Of a DNA stretch of 64,000 nt, positions 7,817 through 16,506 are shown piece by piece. Source of the DNA: Nitrobacter sp. NHB1. GTDB lineage: Bacteria; Pseudomonadota; Alphaproteobacteria; Rhizobiales; Xanthobacteraceae. The stretch is from positions 2,084,001-2,148,000 of the forward strand of contig NZ_JBAMDA010000001.1 of assembly GCF_036964665.1 (NCBI RefSeq). The letters are read 5' to 3'. Positions within the stretch are counted from its first letter, which is position 1. The number at the start of each line of letters is the position of its first letter. The notes beneath the pieces were generated by a model. That model worked only from the letters and a program-made list of their open reading frames with translations. It searched no databases and was not told the origin of the DNA. The position numbers and the translations under genes were made by a program.

Positions 7817-9918
7817 CCCCTTTTGCAGCTGAGTCCGCCGATCCGTTCGATCAGCTCAATCTCAAGATACTGAAGCTCGAAAATCGCCTGCAGCGCGAGC
7901 GCGTGGCGCGGCTGAAGGCGGAAGAGATAGCGGAAAAGGGGTTGAGAGATCTGTACGAAAGGCAGCAACAGCTTGCGCTGCTCGAGACCATCGCGACGGC
8001 GGCAAACCAGAGCAGTTCGATCGACGACACCATGCGTTTTGCGCTCGACGCCATTTGCCAGCACACCGGCTGGGGCTTCGGCAATGTCTACCTGCCATCG
8101 GCAACCATCCCCGACTATCTCGCGCCGGCGGGCATTTGGCATGCCGCCGACCCGGAGCTTCTCGCTGCTTTCATTTCGTTGACATTGGAAACCGGCTTCG
8201 CCACCGGCGAAGGATTGCCGGGCCGCGTCTACCAATCCGCCAAGCCGGCCTGGATTGCCGACCTGACCTTGGACCGCAACTTTCCGCGCGCCGCGGCTGC
8301 GACGCTGTCCGGCTGCCGCGCCGCGTTCGCATTTCCGGTGCTGGTCGGCAACGACGTGCTCGGCGTCCTGGAATTTTTTCATCACAGTACGGTCCACCCC
8401 GACAATCAGTTCCTTGGCGTGCTGGCACAAATCGGCACCCAGCTCGGCCGAGTCGTCGAACGCCGCCGGGCCGAACAAAAACTGATGCACGATGCGACGC
8501 ACGATCCGCTGACCGGACTGCCGAATCGCCTGCTGTTCTCCGACCGGCTGGAGCGCGCGGTTGCGACGCACCTGCGCCGGCCGGACATCGGCTTCGCGGT
8601 AATTTTCATCGACCTCGACCGCTTCAAGCTGGTCAACGACAGCCTTGGCCATTCCGCCGGTGACGTATTGCTGCAGGAAATCGCCCATCGCTTCCGCCAG
8701 GCGCTGATCGAATCCGGCCACAAGCTCGCCGCCGGCGAGGCTGTGACGCTGGCCCGGCTCGGCGGCGACGAATTCACCATCCTGCTGGAAGACATCGAGC
8801 GCAGCTCCTTCGCTGTCGATGTCGCGCAATCGTTGCAGGATTCGCTGCGCAACCCGCTGTTCATCGATGGTCAGGAACTGTATTCGTCGGCCAGTATCGG
8901 CGTCGCCTCCAGCGAGGCCGGATACACCTGCGCGGCGGACATCATGCGCGATGCCGATCTGGCGATGTACCGCGCCAAGGCCGAAGGCCGTGCCCGCGTC
9001 GAAATCTTCAATCAAAGCCTGCACGTCGAAGCCAAGCGGCGCCTGATGCTGGAGAGCGACCTACGCAATGCGCTGAAGAAGAAAGAATTCGTGCTGCACT
9101 ATCAGCCGATCATCGCCCTTGGTTCACGGGCAGTGACCGGCTTCGAGGCGCTGGTGCGCTGGCAGAAAAGTGACGGGCAAATCATCCCGCCGTCGGATTT
9201 CATTCCGCTCGCCGAGGAAACCGGTCTTATCGTCTTCATCGGCAGTTGGGTGCTGGAACAATCGCTCAAAACGCTAGCGAGGTGGCAGCAGGATTTCCCG
9301 CGGGCCAAACCGCTGACCATGAGCGTCAACGTCTCGCCGCGCCAGTTTCACCAGACCGACTTCGTCGAGCAGGTGGTCGATGCGGTGACCGCCAGCGGCG
9401 TCCCGCCACATACGCTGCGGCTGGAAATCACCGAAAGCGTCACCATTCAGAACGCCCAGCATGCCATCGGAATTCTGCAACGCTTGCGCCAGCTCGGCGT
9501 ACGCGTCAGCATCGACGATTTCGGCACCGGCTATTCCTCGCTGAGCTATCTGCATCAACTGCCATTTGACACCCTGAAGATCGATCGCTCGTTCGTCTCG
9601 GCGCTGCAATCGCGCAGCGACGGCGGGCAGATCGTTCAGACCATCCTCGACCTCGCGAAGAACCTCAATCTCGATGTCGTCGCCGAGGGCACCGAGTCCG
9701 AGGAGCATGTCAACATCCTGCATGAGATGGGCTGCGGTTATGCGCAGGGCTATTTCTTCTCGCGCCCATTGAACGAAACCGCGGCGATCGAGATACTGTC
9801 GACCGAGATGCTGTCGGCCAAGGTTGCGACGGTGGAGGCGCTGCCGCTGCCGGCTAGAGCGTTTTCGAGCGAAGTGGGCACCGGTTCGCATGAAGAAAAC
9901 GCGTCAATTCAAAAATAG
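7804..9918 (+). CDS. GAF-GGDEF-EAL protein (diguanylate cyclase/phosphodiesterase), H-NOX partner
   Basis: 704 residues: an N-terminal coiled coil (about 16-60), a GAF domain (about 60-215), a GGDEF domain with intact GGDEF at 320-324, and an EAL domain with EAL at 448-450, NVSPRQF, EITES, D571-D572 FGTGYSS and EGTES. Both catalytic cores look complete, so it may make or break cyclic-di-GMP. The RxxD product-inhibition site before GGDEF is absent. The start ATG lies inside the end of the H-NOX gene with GGA upstream. The coupling implies that NO-bound H-NOX sets the balance of the two activities. Roughly the last 21 residues are encoded by a palindromic repeat and are unlikely to be ancestral. 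Confidence 0.93.
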   Translation: MGTLTPFAAESADPFDQLNLKILKLENRLQRERVARLKAEEIAEKGLRDLYERQQQLALLETIATAANQSSSIDDTMRFALDAICQHTGWGFGNVYLPSATIPDYLAPAGIWHAADPELLAAFISLTLETGFATGEGLPGRVYQSAKPAWIADLTLDRNFPRAAAATLSGCRAAFAFPVLVGNDVLGVLEFFHHSTVHPDNQFLGVLAQIGTQLGRVVERRRAEQKLMHDATHDPLTGLPNRLLFSDRLERAVATHLRRPDIGFAVIFIDLDRFKLVNDSLGHSAGDVLLQEIAHRFRQALIESGHKLAAGEAVTLARLGGDEFTILLEDIERSSFAVDVAQSLQDSLRNPLFIDGQELYSSASIGVASSEAGYTCAADIMRDADLAMYRAKAEGRARVEIFNQSLHVEAKRRLMLESDLRNALKKKEFVLHYQPIIALGSRAVTGFEALVRWQKSDGQIIPPSDFIPLAEETGLIVFIGSWVLEQSLKTLARWQQDFPRAKPLTMSVNVSPRQFHQTDFVEQVVDAVTASGVPPHTLRLEITESVTIQNAQHAIGILQRLRQLGVRVSIDDFGTGYSSLSYLHQLPFDTLKIDRSFVSALQSRSDGGQIVQTILDLAKNLNLDVVAEGTESEEHVNILHEMGCGYAQGYFFSRPLNETAAIEILSTEMLSAKVATVEALPLPARAFSSEVGTGSHEENASIQK

Positions 9919-9954
9919 AGCCTCGCTTCTGATTCCATCAGAAGCGAGGCTCTA
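9854..9954. repeat. CTAGAGC palindromic repeat, copy 1 (coding at its left edge)
   Basis: Begins ctagagcgttttcgagcg and ends with a perfect 17-bp inverted repeat (9916-9932 / 9938-9954, 5-nt loop ttcca). Related copies lie near 17980, 19404 and 36011; three of the four share the core ttctgattccat. Here the left part is read as the C-terminus of the GGDEF-EAL protein. The stop codons of both convergent genes (TAG at 9916-9918, and TAG on the minus strand at 9952-9954) are the two tips of the final stem. Confidence 0.85.
9916..9954. terminator. Bidirectional hairpin between convergent genes
   Basis: A perfect 17-bp stem with a 5-nt loop separates the convergent GGDEF-EAL and phytase-like genes and contains both of their stop codons. 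It lacks a clear U-tract, so it may stabilise or trim 3' ends rather than terminate by itself. Confidence 0.55.
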
Positions 9955-11043
9955 CTCGACCAGCGTGAATTGCAGCAGCAGCGTGCGCTGGATCAGCGAA
10001 AAGTTGTCGTCGGACACAAGCGTCACGACGATGTCGCCGCTATCGTTCGCGAACGCATCCAGGCCTTCGAAATTGTCGATCTCCTGCCCGAGGTCCGCCT
10101 CGAAGATCGAGGGGCCGTCCACGAGCGCGCCCGGCGCGATCGCTGTGAGCGCTATTCGCCGGATGCGGATGCCGATGCCGCCGGTCAGCGAGAACTTGCG
10201 TTCGAGGACCAACAGGTCGCCCGAGGGCAGCAGGCAGGCATCGCTGATGTCGAAATTGTCGGTCCGGCGGATGGAGAACCGGCCCGGCGACGGCCCGCCG
10301 ATCAGGAACGCCATGATATTGCGGCCGGCGTCGAGACCGCGCTCGGAGATCGCGATCAGTGTGCCGCCAAGCGGCCTGTCGTGGGGAACGACCACCATCG
10401 CCTCCAGCCCCCGGTTGAACGGCAACTTGCGAATGGCCGGCGGCACCTCGACCTCCTCGCCGCACGCCCGCGTAAATCCCTTGCCGAAATCGAACCGCAT
10501 GATCCGGTTGACCCTCTCGATGCCGACATAGACCAGCGATCCGTCGAGCGCGATCGACTCGGTATCGAACCAGCCGCGCCCGGTGATCGTCCTGCCGTCG
10601 GCGGCGAGCATCGGCGCGGCTTCGACATCGGCGAGGCCGGTCATTTCTCTGGCCCCATAGACGATGCGGCCGGTGAACCAGGTGCCCTTGTCGCTGGCGG
10701 AAATGAATTGTTGCCCTTTCGGATCGAGCCGCAGGCTCGACAGTCCTCCGAAGCCGCGAAAGGACGAGGTCAGGATCAGGCCACTGCGAAAGGCGAGCGC
10801 GCCGAAGCGGGTACGCGAGCGGTCGCGCAGATCGAACGACGCGATCGGACGCGCGTTGACTGTGATCGACACCGGTGCCGGAGGCGTCAGTATGTCCGGC
10901 GGCGGCTGCGTTGCGAATTGCGCGCGGGCGGAGACTGGAATTAACGCGAGCGAGGCAGCCGCTGCACCGAGTGCGAGAACGTGGCGACGATTGGATGCGA
11001 CGCTTCCTTTACCTCCCCCGGCAAGGGGGAGGTCGGCTGCCAT
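9952..11043 (-). CDS. Exported esterase-like/phytase-family protein (Tat signal)
   Basis: 363 residues. The N-terminus carries a twin-arginine signal (NRRHVLALGAAAASLALIP, residues 18-36), so export by Tat to the periplasm is likely. The rest resembles the esterase-like-activity-of-phytase family (PF13449): repeated beta-propeller-like strands, including DTESIALDG, NRGLEAMVV, LIAISERGLD and EIDNFEGLDAF. Residues 5-11 (LPLAGGG) come from a C/G-rich palindrome at 11011-11033, so the start has probably been displaced by repeat insertion. An ATG 14 codons further upstream is also open. Enzymatic activity is inferred from the family name only. Confidence 0.8.
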   Translation of the reverse strand: MAADLPLAGGGKGSVASNRRHVLALGAAAASLALIPVSARAQFATQPPPDILTPPAPVSITVNARPIASFDLRDRSRTRFGALAFRSGLILTSSFRGFGGLSSLRLDPKGQQFISASDKGTWFTGRIVYGAREMTGLADVEAAPMLAADGRTITGRGWFDTESIALDGSLVYVGIERVNRIMRFDFGKGFTRACGEEVEVPPAIRKLPFNRGLEAMVVVPHDRPLGGTLIAISERGLDAGRNIMAFLIGGPSPGRFSIRRTDNFDISDACLLPSGDLLVLERKFSLTGGIGIRIRRIALTAIAPGALVDGPSIFEADLGQEIDNFEGLDAFANDSGDIVVTLVSDDNFSLIQRTLLLQFTLVE

Positions 11044-11119
11044 AGGCCACCGGGAAAGGGTCCAATATTGCCACATTATTCGCAAACGACCCCCACCCCA
11101 AACCCTCCCCCTGGGGGAG
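11011..11119. repeat. C/G-rich palindromes (two) at the phytase-gene start
   Basis: ACCTCCCCC (11011-11019) pairs with GGGGGAGGT (11025-11033) over a 5-nt loop. A second palindrome of the same style, CTCCCCC-t-GGGGGAG, lies at 11105-11119. The first is translated as part of the phytase-like signal region. Similar elements occur at 37027, 43485, 59587 and 63531. Confidence 0.7.
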
Positions 11120-11155
11120 AAGAAATCGGTCGGACTCCTCCGACAATTCCTGTGA

Positions 11156-11274
11156 GTCGTCCCTGCGAATGCAGGGACCCATAATCTCCGACCTTCATGA
11201 CCGAGCCGGTGGCGGTTTCATCGACTTGATGAGCCACCGCGGCGTATGGGTCCCCGCGTACGCGGGGACGACAG
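11156..11274. repeat. Paired inverted repeat of the tcgtccctgcg type, copy 1
   Basis: tcgtccctgcgaatgcaggg followed by acccata at the left is mirrored by tatgggtccccgcg and ggggacga at the right. Each arm is itself a small hairpin and the two arms form a larger inverted repeat of about 119 bp. It fills the gap between the phytase-like gene and the cobT stop. Relatives are at 31361-31480 and 32955-33090. Confidence 0.75.
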
Positions 11275-11279
11275 AACGG

Positions 11280-13187
11280 TCACGAATGCAGCCTTCGCGG
11301 CCGCCGCGTCCGAGGCTCCGGCGGATCGTGCGTCTCGCTGAACAGTTCGGCGAGCTGTTCGGTGATGGCGCCGCCGAGTTCTTCCGCATCCACGATGGTC
11401 ACCGCGCGGCGATAGTAGCGCGTCACGTCGTGGCCGATGCCGATCGCGATCAGTTCGACCGGCGAGCGGGTCTCGATCTCCTCGATCACCCAGCGCAGGT
11501 GGCGCTCGAGATAGTTGCCGGGATTGACCGACAGCGTGGAATCGTCGACCGGCGCGCCGTCCGAGATCATCATCAAAATCTTGCGCTGTTCGCCGCGCGC
11601 CAGCAGCCGCTTGTGCGCCCAGTCCAGCGCCTCACCGTCGATGTTCTCCTTAAGCAGGCCCTCGCGCATCATCAGCCCGAGGTTTTTCCGCGCCCGCCGC
11701 CAGGGGGCATCCGCCGACTTGTAAATAATGTGGCGGAGATCGTTGAGACGTCCCGGCGCGACCGGCTTGCCGGCGACGAGCCACGCCTCGCGCGACTGCC
11801 CGCCCTTCCACGCCCGTGTCGTGAAACCGAGAATCTCCACCTTGACGCCGCAACGCTCCAGCGTTCGCGCCAGAATGTCGGCGCAGGTCGCGGCCACCGT
11901 GATCGGCCGCCCGCGCATCGAACCGGAATTATCGAGCAGCAGCGTCACCACGGTGTCCCGGAAGGTCGCCTCCTTCTCGTGCTTGAACGACAACGGCTGG
12001 TAGGGATCGATCACCACACGCGCCAGCCGCGCCGGATCGAGAATGCCTTCCTCGAGATCGAACTCCCAGGCGCGGTTCTGCTGCGCCATCAGGCGGCGCT
12101 GCAGGCGATTGGCAAGCCGCGCCACGATGCCCTGCAGGTGCGCGAGCTGCTTGTCGAGATAGCTGCGCAGTCGCTCCAGTTCGTCATGATCGCAGAGATC
12201 CTCCGCCGCGATCACCTCGTCGAACTTGGGCGCGAAAGCGTGATATTCCGGACCGCGCGGCTCGTTGGCGCCCCTGGCGTTGGGCCGCGTCGCCTCGCCC
12301 GGCGTCTCGTCGTCGCCAAGATCGCCGTCGTCGAAGCTATCGCTCGCGGAAGCCTGCGCGCTTTCCATGGCGCTGTCCGACATCTCGTCGGTGGTCTCCT
12401 GCGCCTGATCCGCGCTCATCTCCTGCACGGCGTCGCTGTCGGCCGAACCCTCCGCCCCGGACTGATCGCTCTCGCTTTCGCGGTCGTCGTCCTGGGTCTC
12501 GTCCTTGTCGGCCTCGGCGTTGGTGTCGCCGCCGAGATCGAGCGCTGCCAGCAGGTCGTGCACGACGTCGCCGAACTTCGCCTGATCCTCGCTGAGGCGG
12601 CTGAGCCGGTCCAGCCGCGGGCCGATCTTGTCTTCCAGGAACGGACGCCACAGATCGACCATCTTGCGCGCGGCGGCGGGCGGCGGCAGGCCGGTCAGCC
12701 GCTCGCGCACCATCATCGCCAGCGCATCCGACAGCGGCGCGTCGGCGCGATCGGTGATTTCGTCATACTTGCCGCGATGGAAATGGTCGTCGAGCATCGC
12801 CGTCAGATTCTTTGCGACGCCAGTCATCCGGCGTGAGCCGATGGCCTCAACCCGCGCCTGCTCCACTGCGTCGAACACGCCGCGCGCCTGCGGATTGCCG
12901 GGCATCAGCTTGCGGTGCACCTTCGGATCGTGGCAGGCGAGCTTCAGCGCGATGGAATCCGCATGCCCCCGTACGACGGCGGCGTCGCGCTTGCTCATTT
13001 TGCGCCCGGGCTCCGGCAATCGCGCCTTGCCCGGCGACAGGCCCGGCCGCTCGGCGGCAAACGTCACCTCAAGCTCGGATTGCCGGGCGATGGCGCGCAG
13101 GCAGGATGCAACCGCGCGCTTGAACGGCTCGCTCGGCGCTTCCTTCGACCCGGTACGGAACCTGTTGCTCGGCGGTGTGGTGCTCAT
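11280..13187 (-). CDS. cobT: Aerobic cobaltochelatase subunit CobT
   Basis: 635 residues. The N-terminal CobT domain (about 20-225) is followed by a strongly acidic linker rich in Asp, Glu and Ser (about 225-310), then a C-terminal von Willebrand A domain. Its MIDAS motif is DNSGSM, with the first Asp at residue 419, and it includes the CobT-typical [14 protein letters not shown] and [11 protein letters not shown] blocks. With CobS and CobN it inserts cobalt into hydrogenobyrinic acid a,c-diamide in aerobic cobalamin synthesis. It lies 84 bp downstream of cobS on the same strand. No cobN is in the window. Confidence 0.97.
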   Translation of the reverse strand: MSTTPPSNRFRTGSKEAPSEPFKRAVASCLRAIARQSELEVTFAAERPGLSPGKARLPEPGRKMSKRDAAVVRGHADSIALKLACHDPKVHRKLMPGNPQARGVFDAVEQARVEAIGSRRMTGVAKNLTAMLDDHFHRGKYDEITDRADAPLSDALAMMVRERLTGLPPPAAARKMVDLWRPFLEDKIGPRLDRLSRLSEDQAKFGDVVHDLLAALDLGGDTNAEADKDETQDDDRESESDQSGAEGSADSDAVQEMSADQAQETTDEMSDSAMESAQASASDSFDDGDLGDDETPGEATRPNARGANEPRGPEYHAFAPKFDEVIAAEDLCDHDELERLRSYLDKQLAHLQGIVARLANRLQRRLMAQQNRAWEFDLEEGILDPARLARVVIDPYQPLSFKHEKEATFRDTVVTLLLDNSGSMRGRPITVAATCADILARTLERCGVKVEILGFTTRAWKGGQSREAWLVAGKPVAPGRLNDLRHIIYKSADAPWRRARKNLGLMMREGLLKENIDGEALDWAHKRLLARGEQRKILMMISDGAPVDDSTLSVNPGNYLERHLRWVIEEIETRSPVELIAIGIGHDVTRYYRRAVTIVDAEELGGAITEQLAELFSETHDPPEPRTRRPRRLHS

Positions 13188-13271
13188 CGAACCCTACGTC
13201 TGTCGTCTCCGCGAAGGCGACGCCGCTCATGTCGAAACATTCCCGCCGCTAACGTGTGGGAAGTCTGGTCC

Positions 13272-14270
13272 TCAGCTCAGCGCCACGTTGACCGCCGATT
13301 CCGCCAGTTCGACGTTGAAGCAGCGCTGATAAAACTCCGCGACCAGCGGGCGCTCGAGCTCGTCGCACTTGTTGAGAAACGTGACGCGGAAGGCAAAGCC
13401 CAGGTCGCCGAAGATCTCGGTGTTCTCCGCCCAGGTGATGACCGTGCGCGGGCTCATCACCGTGGAAAGATCGCCGTTGGCGAAGGCGTTGCGCGTGAGA
13501 TCCGCAAGCCGCACCATCTTGCCGACGGTATCGCGGCCTTCCGGCGTGCGGTAGGGCTTGGCCTTGGCCAGCACGATCTCGACCTCGTTGTCGTGCGGCA
13601 GATAGTTCAGCGTGGTGACGATGTTCCAGCGGTCCATCTGCGCCTGATTGATCTGCTGGGTGCCGTGATAGAGGCCCGACGTGTCGCCGAGACCGATGGT
13701 GTTGGCGGTCGAGAACAGGCGGAACGCCGGATGCGGCTTGATGACCCGGCTCTGGTCGAGCAGCGTCAAGCGCCCTGAGGATTCCAGCACGCGCTGGATC
13801 ACGAACATCACATCCGGACGGCCGGCATCGTATTCGTCGAAGCACAGCGCCACATTGTTCTGGTAGGCCCACGGCAGGATGCCGTCGCGGAATTCGGTGA
13901 TTTGCTTGCCGTCCTTGATCACGATCGCGTCCTTGCCGACAAGATCGATACGGCTGATGTGACTGTCGAGATTGACGCGCACGCAGGGCCAGTTCAACCG
14001 CGCCGCCACCTGCTCGACATGGGTCGATTTACCGGTACCGTGATAGCCGGTGACCATGACGCGGCGGTTCCTGGCGAAGCCGGCGAGAATTGCGAGCGTG
14101 GTCGGGCGATCGAAGCGGTAGTCCGGATCGACATCGGGCACGTGCGGATCGGCTTCGGAATAGGCGGGGACCTCGAGATCGCTGTCGATCCCGAACACCT
14201 GCCGCACCGACACCTTCATGTCTGGCAAACCGGCGGGGGTTTCAGTTTTGGGCATGGCGGCGGTCGTCAT
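13272..14270 (-). CDS. cobS: Aerobic cobaltochelatase subunit CobS (AAA+ ATPase)
   Basis: 332 residues. Walker [10 protein letters not shown] has its Lys at 81; Walker B is [11 protein letters not shown], followed by the [11 protein letters not shown] sensor segment. CobS forms a hexameric AAA+ ring that binds CobT and powers cobalt insertion by CobN. The start is set by a strong GGAGGA ribosome site 4-10 nt upstream; the open frame extends further but without family similarity. It is transcribed with cobT and divergently from the DedA gene. Confidence 0.97.
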   Translation of the reverse strand: MTTAAMPKTETPAGLPDMKVSVRQVFGIDSDLEVPAYSEADPHVPDVDPDYRFDRPTTLAILAGFARNRRVMVTGYHGTGKSTHVEQVAARLNWPCVRVNLDSHISRIDLVGKDAIVIKDGKQITEFRDGILPWAYQNNVALCFDEYDAGRPDVMFVIQRVLESSGRLTLLDQSRVIKPHPAFRLFSTANTIGLGDTSGLYHGTQQINQAQMDRWNIVTTLNYLPHDNEVEIVLAKAKPYRTPEGRDTVGKMVRLADLTRNAFANGDLSTVMSPRTVITWAENTEIFGDLGFAFRVTFLNKCDELERPLVAEFYQRCFNVELAESAVNVALS

Positions 14271-14552
14271 CGATCCTCCGAGGTTCGGGGCGCGCTCCCG
14301 AAACCAGAACTGCGCATGGCTGCGGATGAGGGGCGCACGCGAAACTAGCAGAGAGCGGCGGCCGGCAGAAGCCCACCGCACAATCAAAGTTCCGTTGGGA
14401 TATCATGAAGATAGGCGCTGGCTGCGAATTTTGAAAGGCTGCCCTGCGAATCAGGGCGCGTTTGGGCAAAATTTGCTGCGGCAAGCTATTGAACCGAAGA
14501 TCGCCGACGGCATTTGACCCAGGCGTCAGCGAACTGCGCGAGGACGGATTTC

Positions 14553-15209
14553 GTGACTGACTACATAGCGCAACTGACCGGCCTCGTCGCCGCCCATGCC
14601 GGGCTCGCCTATCTCACCGTCTTTCTTGCCGCCCTGCTCGAGGCCATTCCGGTGTTCGGCTCGGTGATCCCGGGATCGACGATCATTCTGGCGCTGAGCG
14701 CCCTGATCGGCGGCGGCGAACTGGAATTCCTGCCGGTCATGCTGGCCGCGATCATCGGAGCGGTCATCGGCGACGGCAGCGCGTTCTGGATTGGGCATCG
14801 CTCGCAGCGGGACATCCTCAGCGCCTGGCCGATGGCACGCTATCCCGGCGTGGTCGCGCAAAGCGAGACGTTTTTTAATCGTTACGGCACGCTCGCGGTG
14901 TTCTTCGCCCGCTTCGTGGCGCCGGTCCGCGCCTTCGTTCCGCTGACGGCCGGCGCGCTGGGGATGCCGCCGCAGCGCTTTTACGGCGTGAATATCGCCG
15001 CGATCGTCCTCTGGGCATCGGCCCATATCCTGCCCGGGATAGTGGCGGTGTCGGTGCTGCACCGCTATGGCGGCATCGATCACCCCGCGGCGCTGGTGCG
15101 CCACTACTGGCTGCCGACCGTTCTCGGCGCCGGACTGATCGCAGGGCTCGTGGTCTGGTACGTCCGCCGCCGGCGCGGCATCAATGCGCCGGCGAAGCGA
15201 CAGGCCTGA
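14553..15209 (+). CDS. DedA family membrane protein
   Basis: 218 residues with about five hydrophobic segments and the DedA/SNARE-associated signatures: AIPVFGSVIPGSTIILALSA near the N-terminus, GAVIGDGSAFWIGH, and the F-x-RF-x-APVRAFVPLTAGALGM block with its conserved arginines. DedA proteins are inner-membrane proteins linked to lipid carrier recycling and membrane homeostasis. The GTG start is preferred because AGGA lies 8 nt upstream; a TTG 39 nt earlier lacks such a site. It converges on the J-domain gene with only 10 bp between the stops. Confidence 0.9.
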   Translation: MTDYIAQLTGLVAAHAGLAYLTVFLAALLEAIPVFGSVIPGSTIILALSALIGGGELEFLPVMLAAIIGAVIGDGSAFWIGHRSQRDILSAWPMARYPGVVAQSETFFNRYGTLAVFFARFVAPVRAFVPLTAGALGMPPQRFYGVNIAAIVLWASAHILPGIVAVSVLHRYGGIDHPAALVRHYWLPTVLGAGLIAGLVVWYVRRRRGINAPAKRQA

Positions 15210-15219
15210 TCATGCCGGC

Positions 15220-15876
15220 TCAGGCGCCGCGCACCACCGTCTTCAGGTAATTATACGCCTTGATGATCTCGATCAGGCGATCCTCCGTCGAGCGGTCGCC
15301 GCCGTTGGCATCGGGATGATGCTGCTTCACCAGCAGCTTGTATTTCGCCTTGACGGTTTCGAGCGTGGCGTCGACGCCGAGCCCCATCACCTGCAGCGCT
15401 TTACGCTCGGCATTGAAGATCTTGCGCGTCTCGGGTTTGGCTTCGGATCCCGACCCCGGACCGGGACGCCACTTTCCGCGCCCATTGAGTTCGCCGAACA
15501 CGCTGAAGGGATCGGCCATGCCCTCGAGATCGATATCGCCGGACTTGCCTTTGCCCTTGGTGCCGTTGGCGCCCATCTTCCAGGTCGGGCGGTGACCGGT
15601 CAGCGCATCTTTCTGATAGCGCGCGACCGCGTCCGCGTTCATGCCCTGAAAGAAATTGTAGGACTGGTTGTAGGCGCGGACATGGTTCAGGCAAAAGTGG
15701 AAATACTCGCGCTCGTTGCCGCGGCCTTTCGGCGCGCGGTGCGATCCCTTGTTCTGACAGTCCGGCCACTCGCAGCCGACCGCTTCCTCGCGCACGCGCG
15801 GCTGCTTCGCACCGGCCCGGGTGGGCTTGATGCGGATACTGTCGAAGAATTTCGATGCATCGATCGGCATGACCAT
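15220..15876 (-). CDS. J-domain (DnaJ-like) protein
   Basis: 218 residues. The C-terminal 60 residues form a J domain with the HPD motif inside KLLVKQHHPDANGGD, so the protein should stimulate an Hsp70 (DnaK). The N-terminal part has a Cys/His-containing segment (CEWPDCQNKGSHRAPKGR, then FHFCLNHV) that looks metal-binding. This C-terminal-J architecture is common in Rhizobiales and differs from canonical DnaJ. Starts at MVMPIDASKFF; the second Met (15870) is equally possible. Divergent from bolA. Confidence 0.9.
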   Translation of the reverse strand: MVMPIDASKFFDSIRIKPTRAGAKQPRVREEAVGCEWPDCQNKGSHRAPKGRGNEREYFHFCLNHVRAYNQSYNFFQGMNADAVARYQKDALTGHRPTWKMGANGTKGKGKSGDIDLEGMADPFSVFGELNGRGKWRPGPGSGSEAKPETRKIFNAERKALQVMGLGVDATLETVKAKYKLLVKQHHPDANGGDRSTEDRLIEIIKAYNYLKTVVRGA

Positions 15877-15984
15877 GTTTGACTACGCAATGCTCCACGC
15901 TTCAAGTCTTGACATCGCATTTATTCCGTTAGGCTTGCGCGCCATTGACGGACATGGACGATGGGCGTTAAGTCGCTCGCCATG

Positions 15985-16257
15985 AGCGTCAAGGATAGCA
16001 TCACAAAGAAGCTAAGCGAAGCTTTCATGCCGGAGAGCCTCGACGTCGCCGATGAATCACATCTTCACGAGGGACACGCGGGCCATCGGCCAGGCGGCGG
16101 AACGCATTTCCGAATTAATATTGTATCGCGGGCGTTCGAAGGGAAGGGCCGGATCGATCGCCACCGCATGATCAATATGCTGCTGGCGGAGGAACTGGCG
16201 GGCAGCGTTCACGCGCTGGCGATCCGGGCGCTGACGCCGGGCGAACAGGGGCGCTGA
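15985..16257 (+). CDS. bolA: BolA family protein
   Basis: About 90 residues starting MSVKDSITKKLSEAF, a typical alphaproteobacterial BolA N-terminus. It carries the HxExHAGH motif (SHLHEGHAGH) and the RINIVSRAFEGKGRIDRHRMIN block. BolA proteins pair with monothiol glutaredoxins to bind Fe-S clusters and influence iron and stress responses. Another ATG 24 nt upstream is in frame and has a GGAC near it, so the exact start is uncertain. Confidence 0.9.
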   Translation, partial: SVKDSITKKLSEAFMPESLDVADESHLHEGHAGHRPGGGTHFRINIVSRAFEGKGRIDRHRMINMLLAEELAGSVHALAIRALTPGEQGR

Positions 16258-16313
16258 ACGCCGGGTGAGACGACCGCCCCCACCGGAGCCGGCGATCCAT
16301 CGCCACGATGAGT

Positions 16314-16350
16314 TGCGCGTCATTCAAATCGCTGCGCGTCATTCAAGTCG
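16314..16350. repeat. 19-bp tandem duplication
   Basis: tgcgcgtcattcaaatcgc is followed at once by tgcgcgtcattcaagtcgg (one internal mismatch), in the gap between bolA and the DUF2336 gene. No function is evident. Confidence 0.7.
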
Positions 16351-16506
16351 GGGGCTGGAACTCTGGACCGTTGTAGAATTTCGATCGCTTTTATCGGATA
16401 TTAACCGGCGTCTAAGAACATCGGAGTGAAATACCGCCGCCGTTACGGCAAAACGCGAACGCGATAATGCGTTATGCGCGTCCGGATTTGACTCGCTGGA
16501 ATCATC

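Noticed and set aside
7666-9024. Minus-strand frame of 452 codons opposite the GGDEF-EAL gene
   Set aside because: Antisense of clear GGDEF codons, with no recognisable family and no ribosome site.
11169-12836. Plus-strand frame of 555 codons opposite cobT
   Set aside because: Antisense shadow with the Arg/Leu-rich composition typical of reversed high-GC genes; begins inside a repeat.
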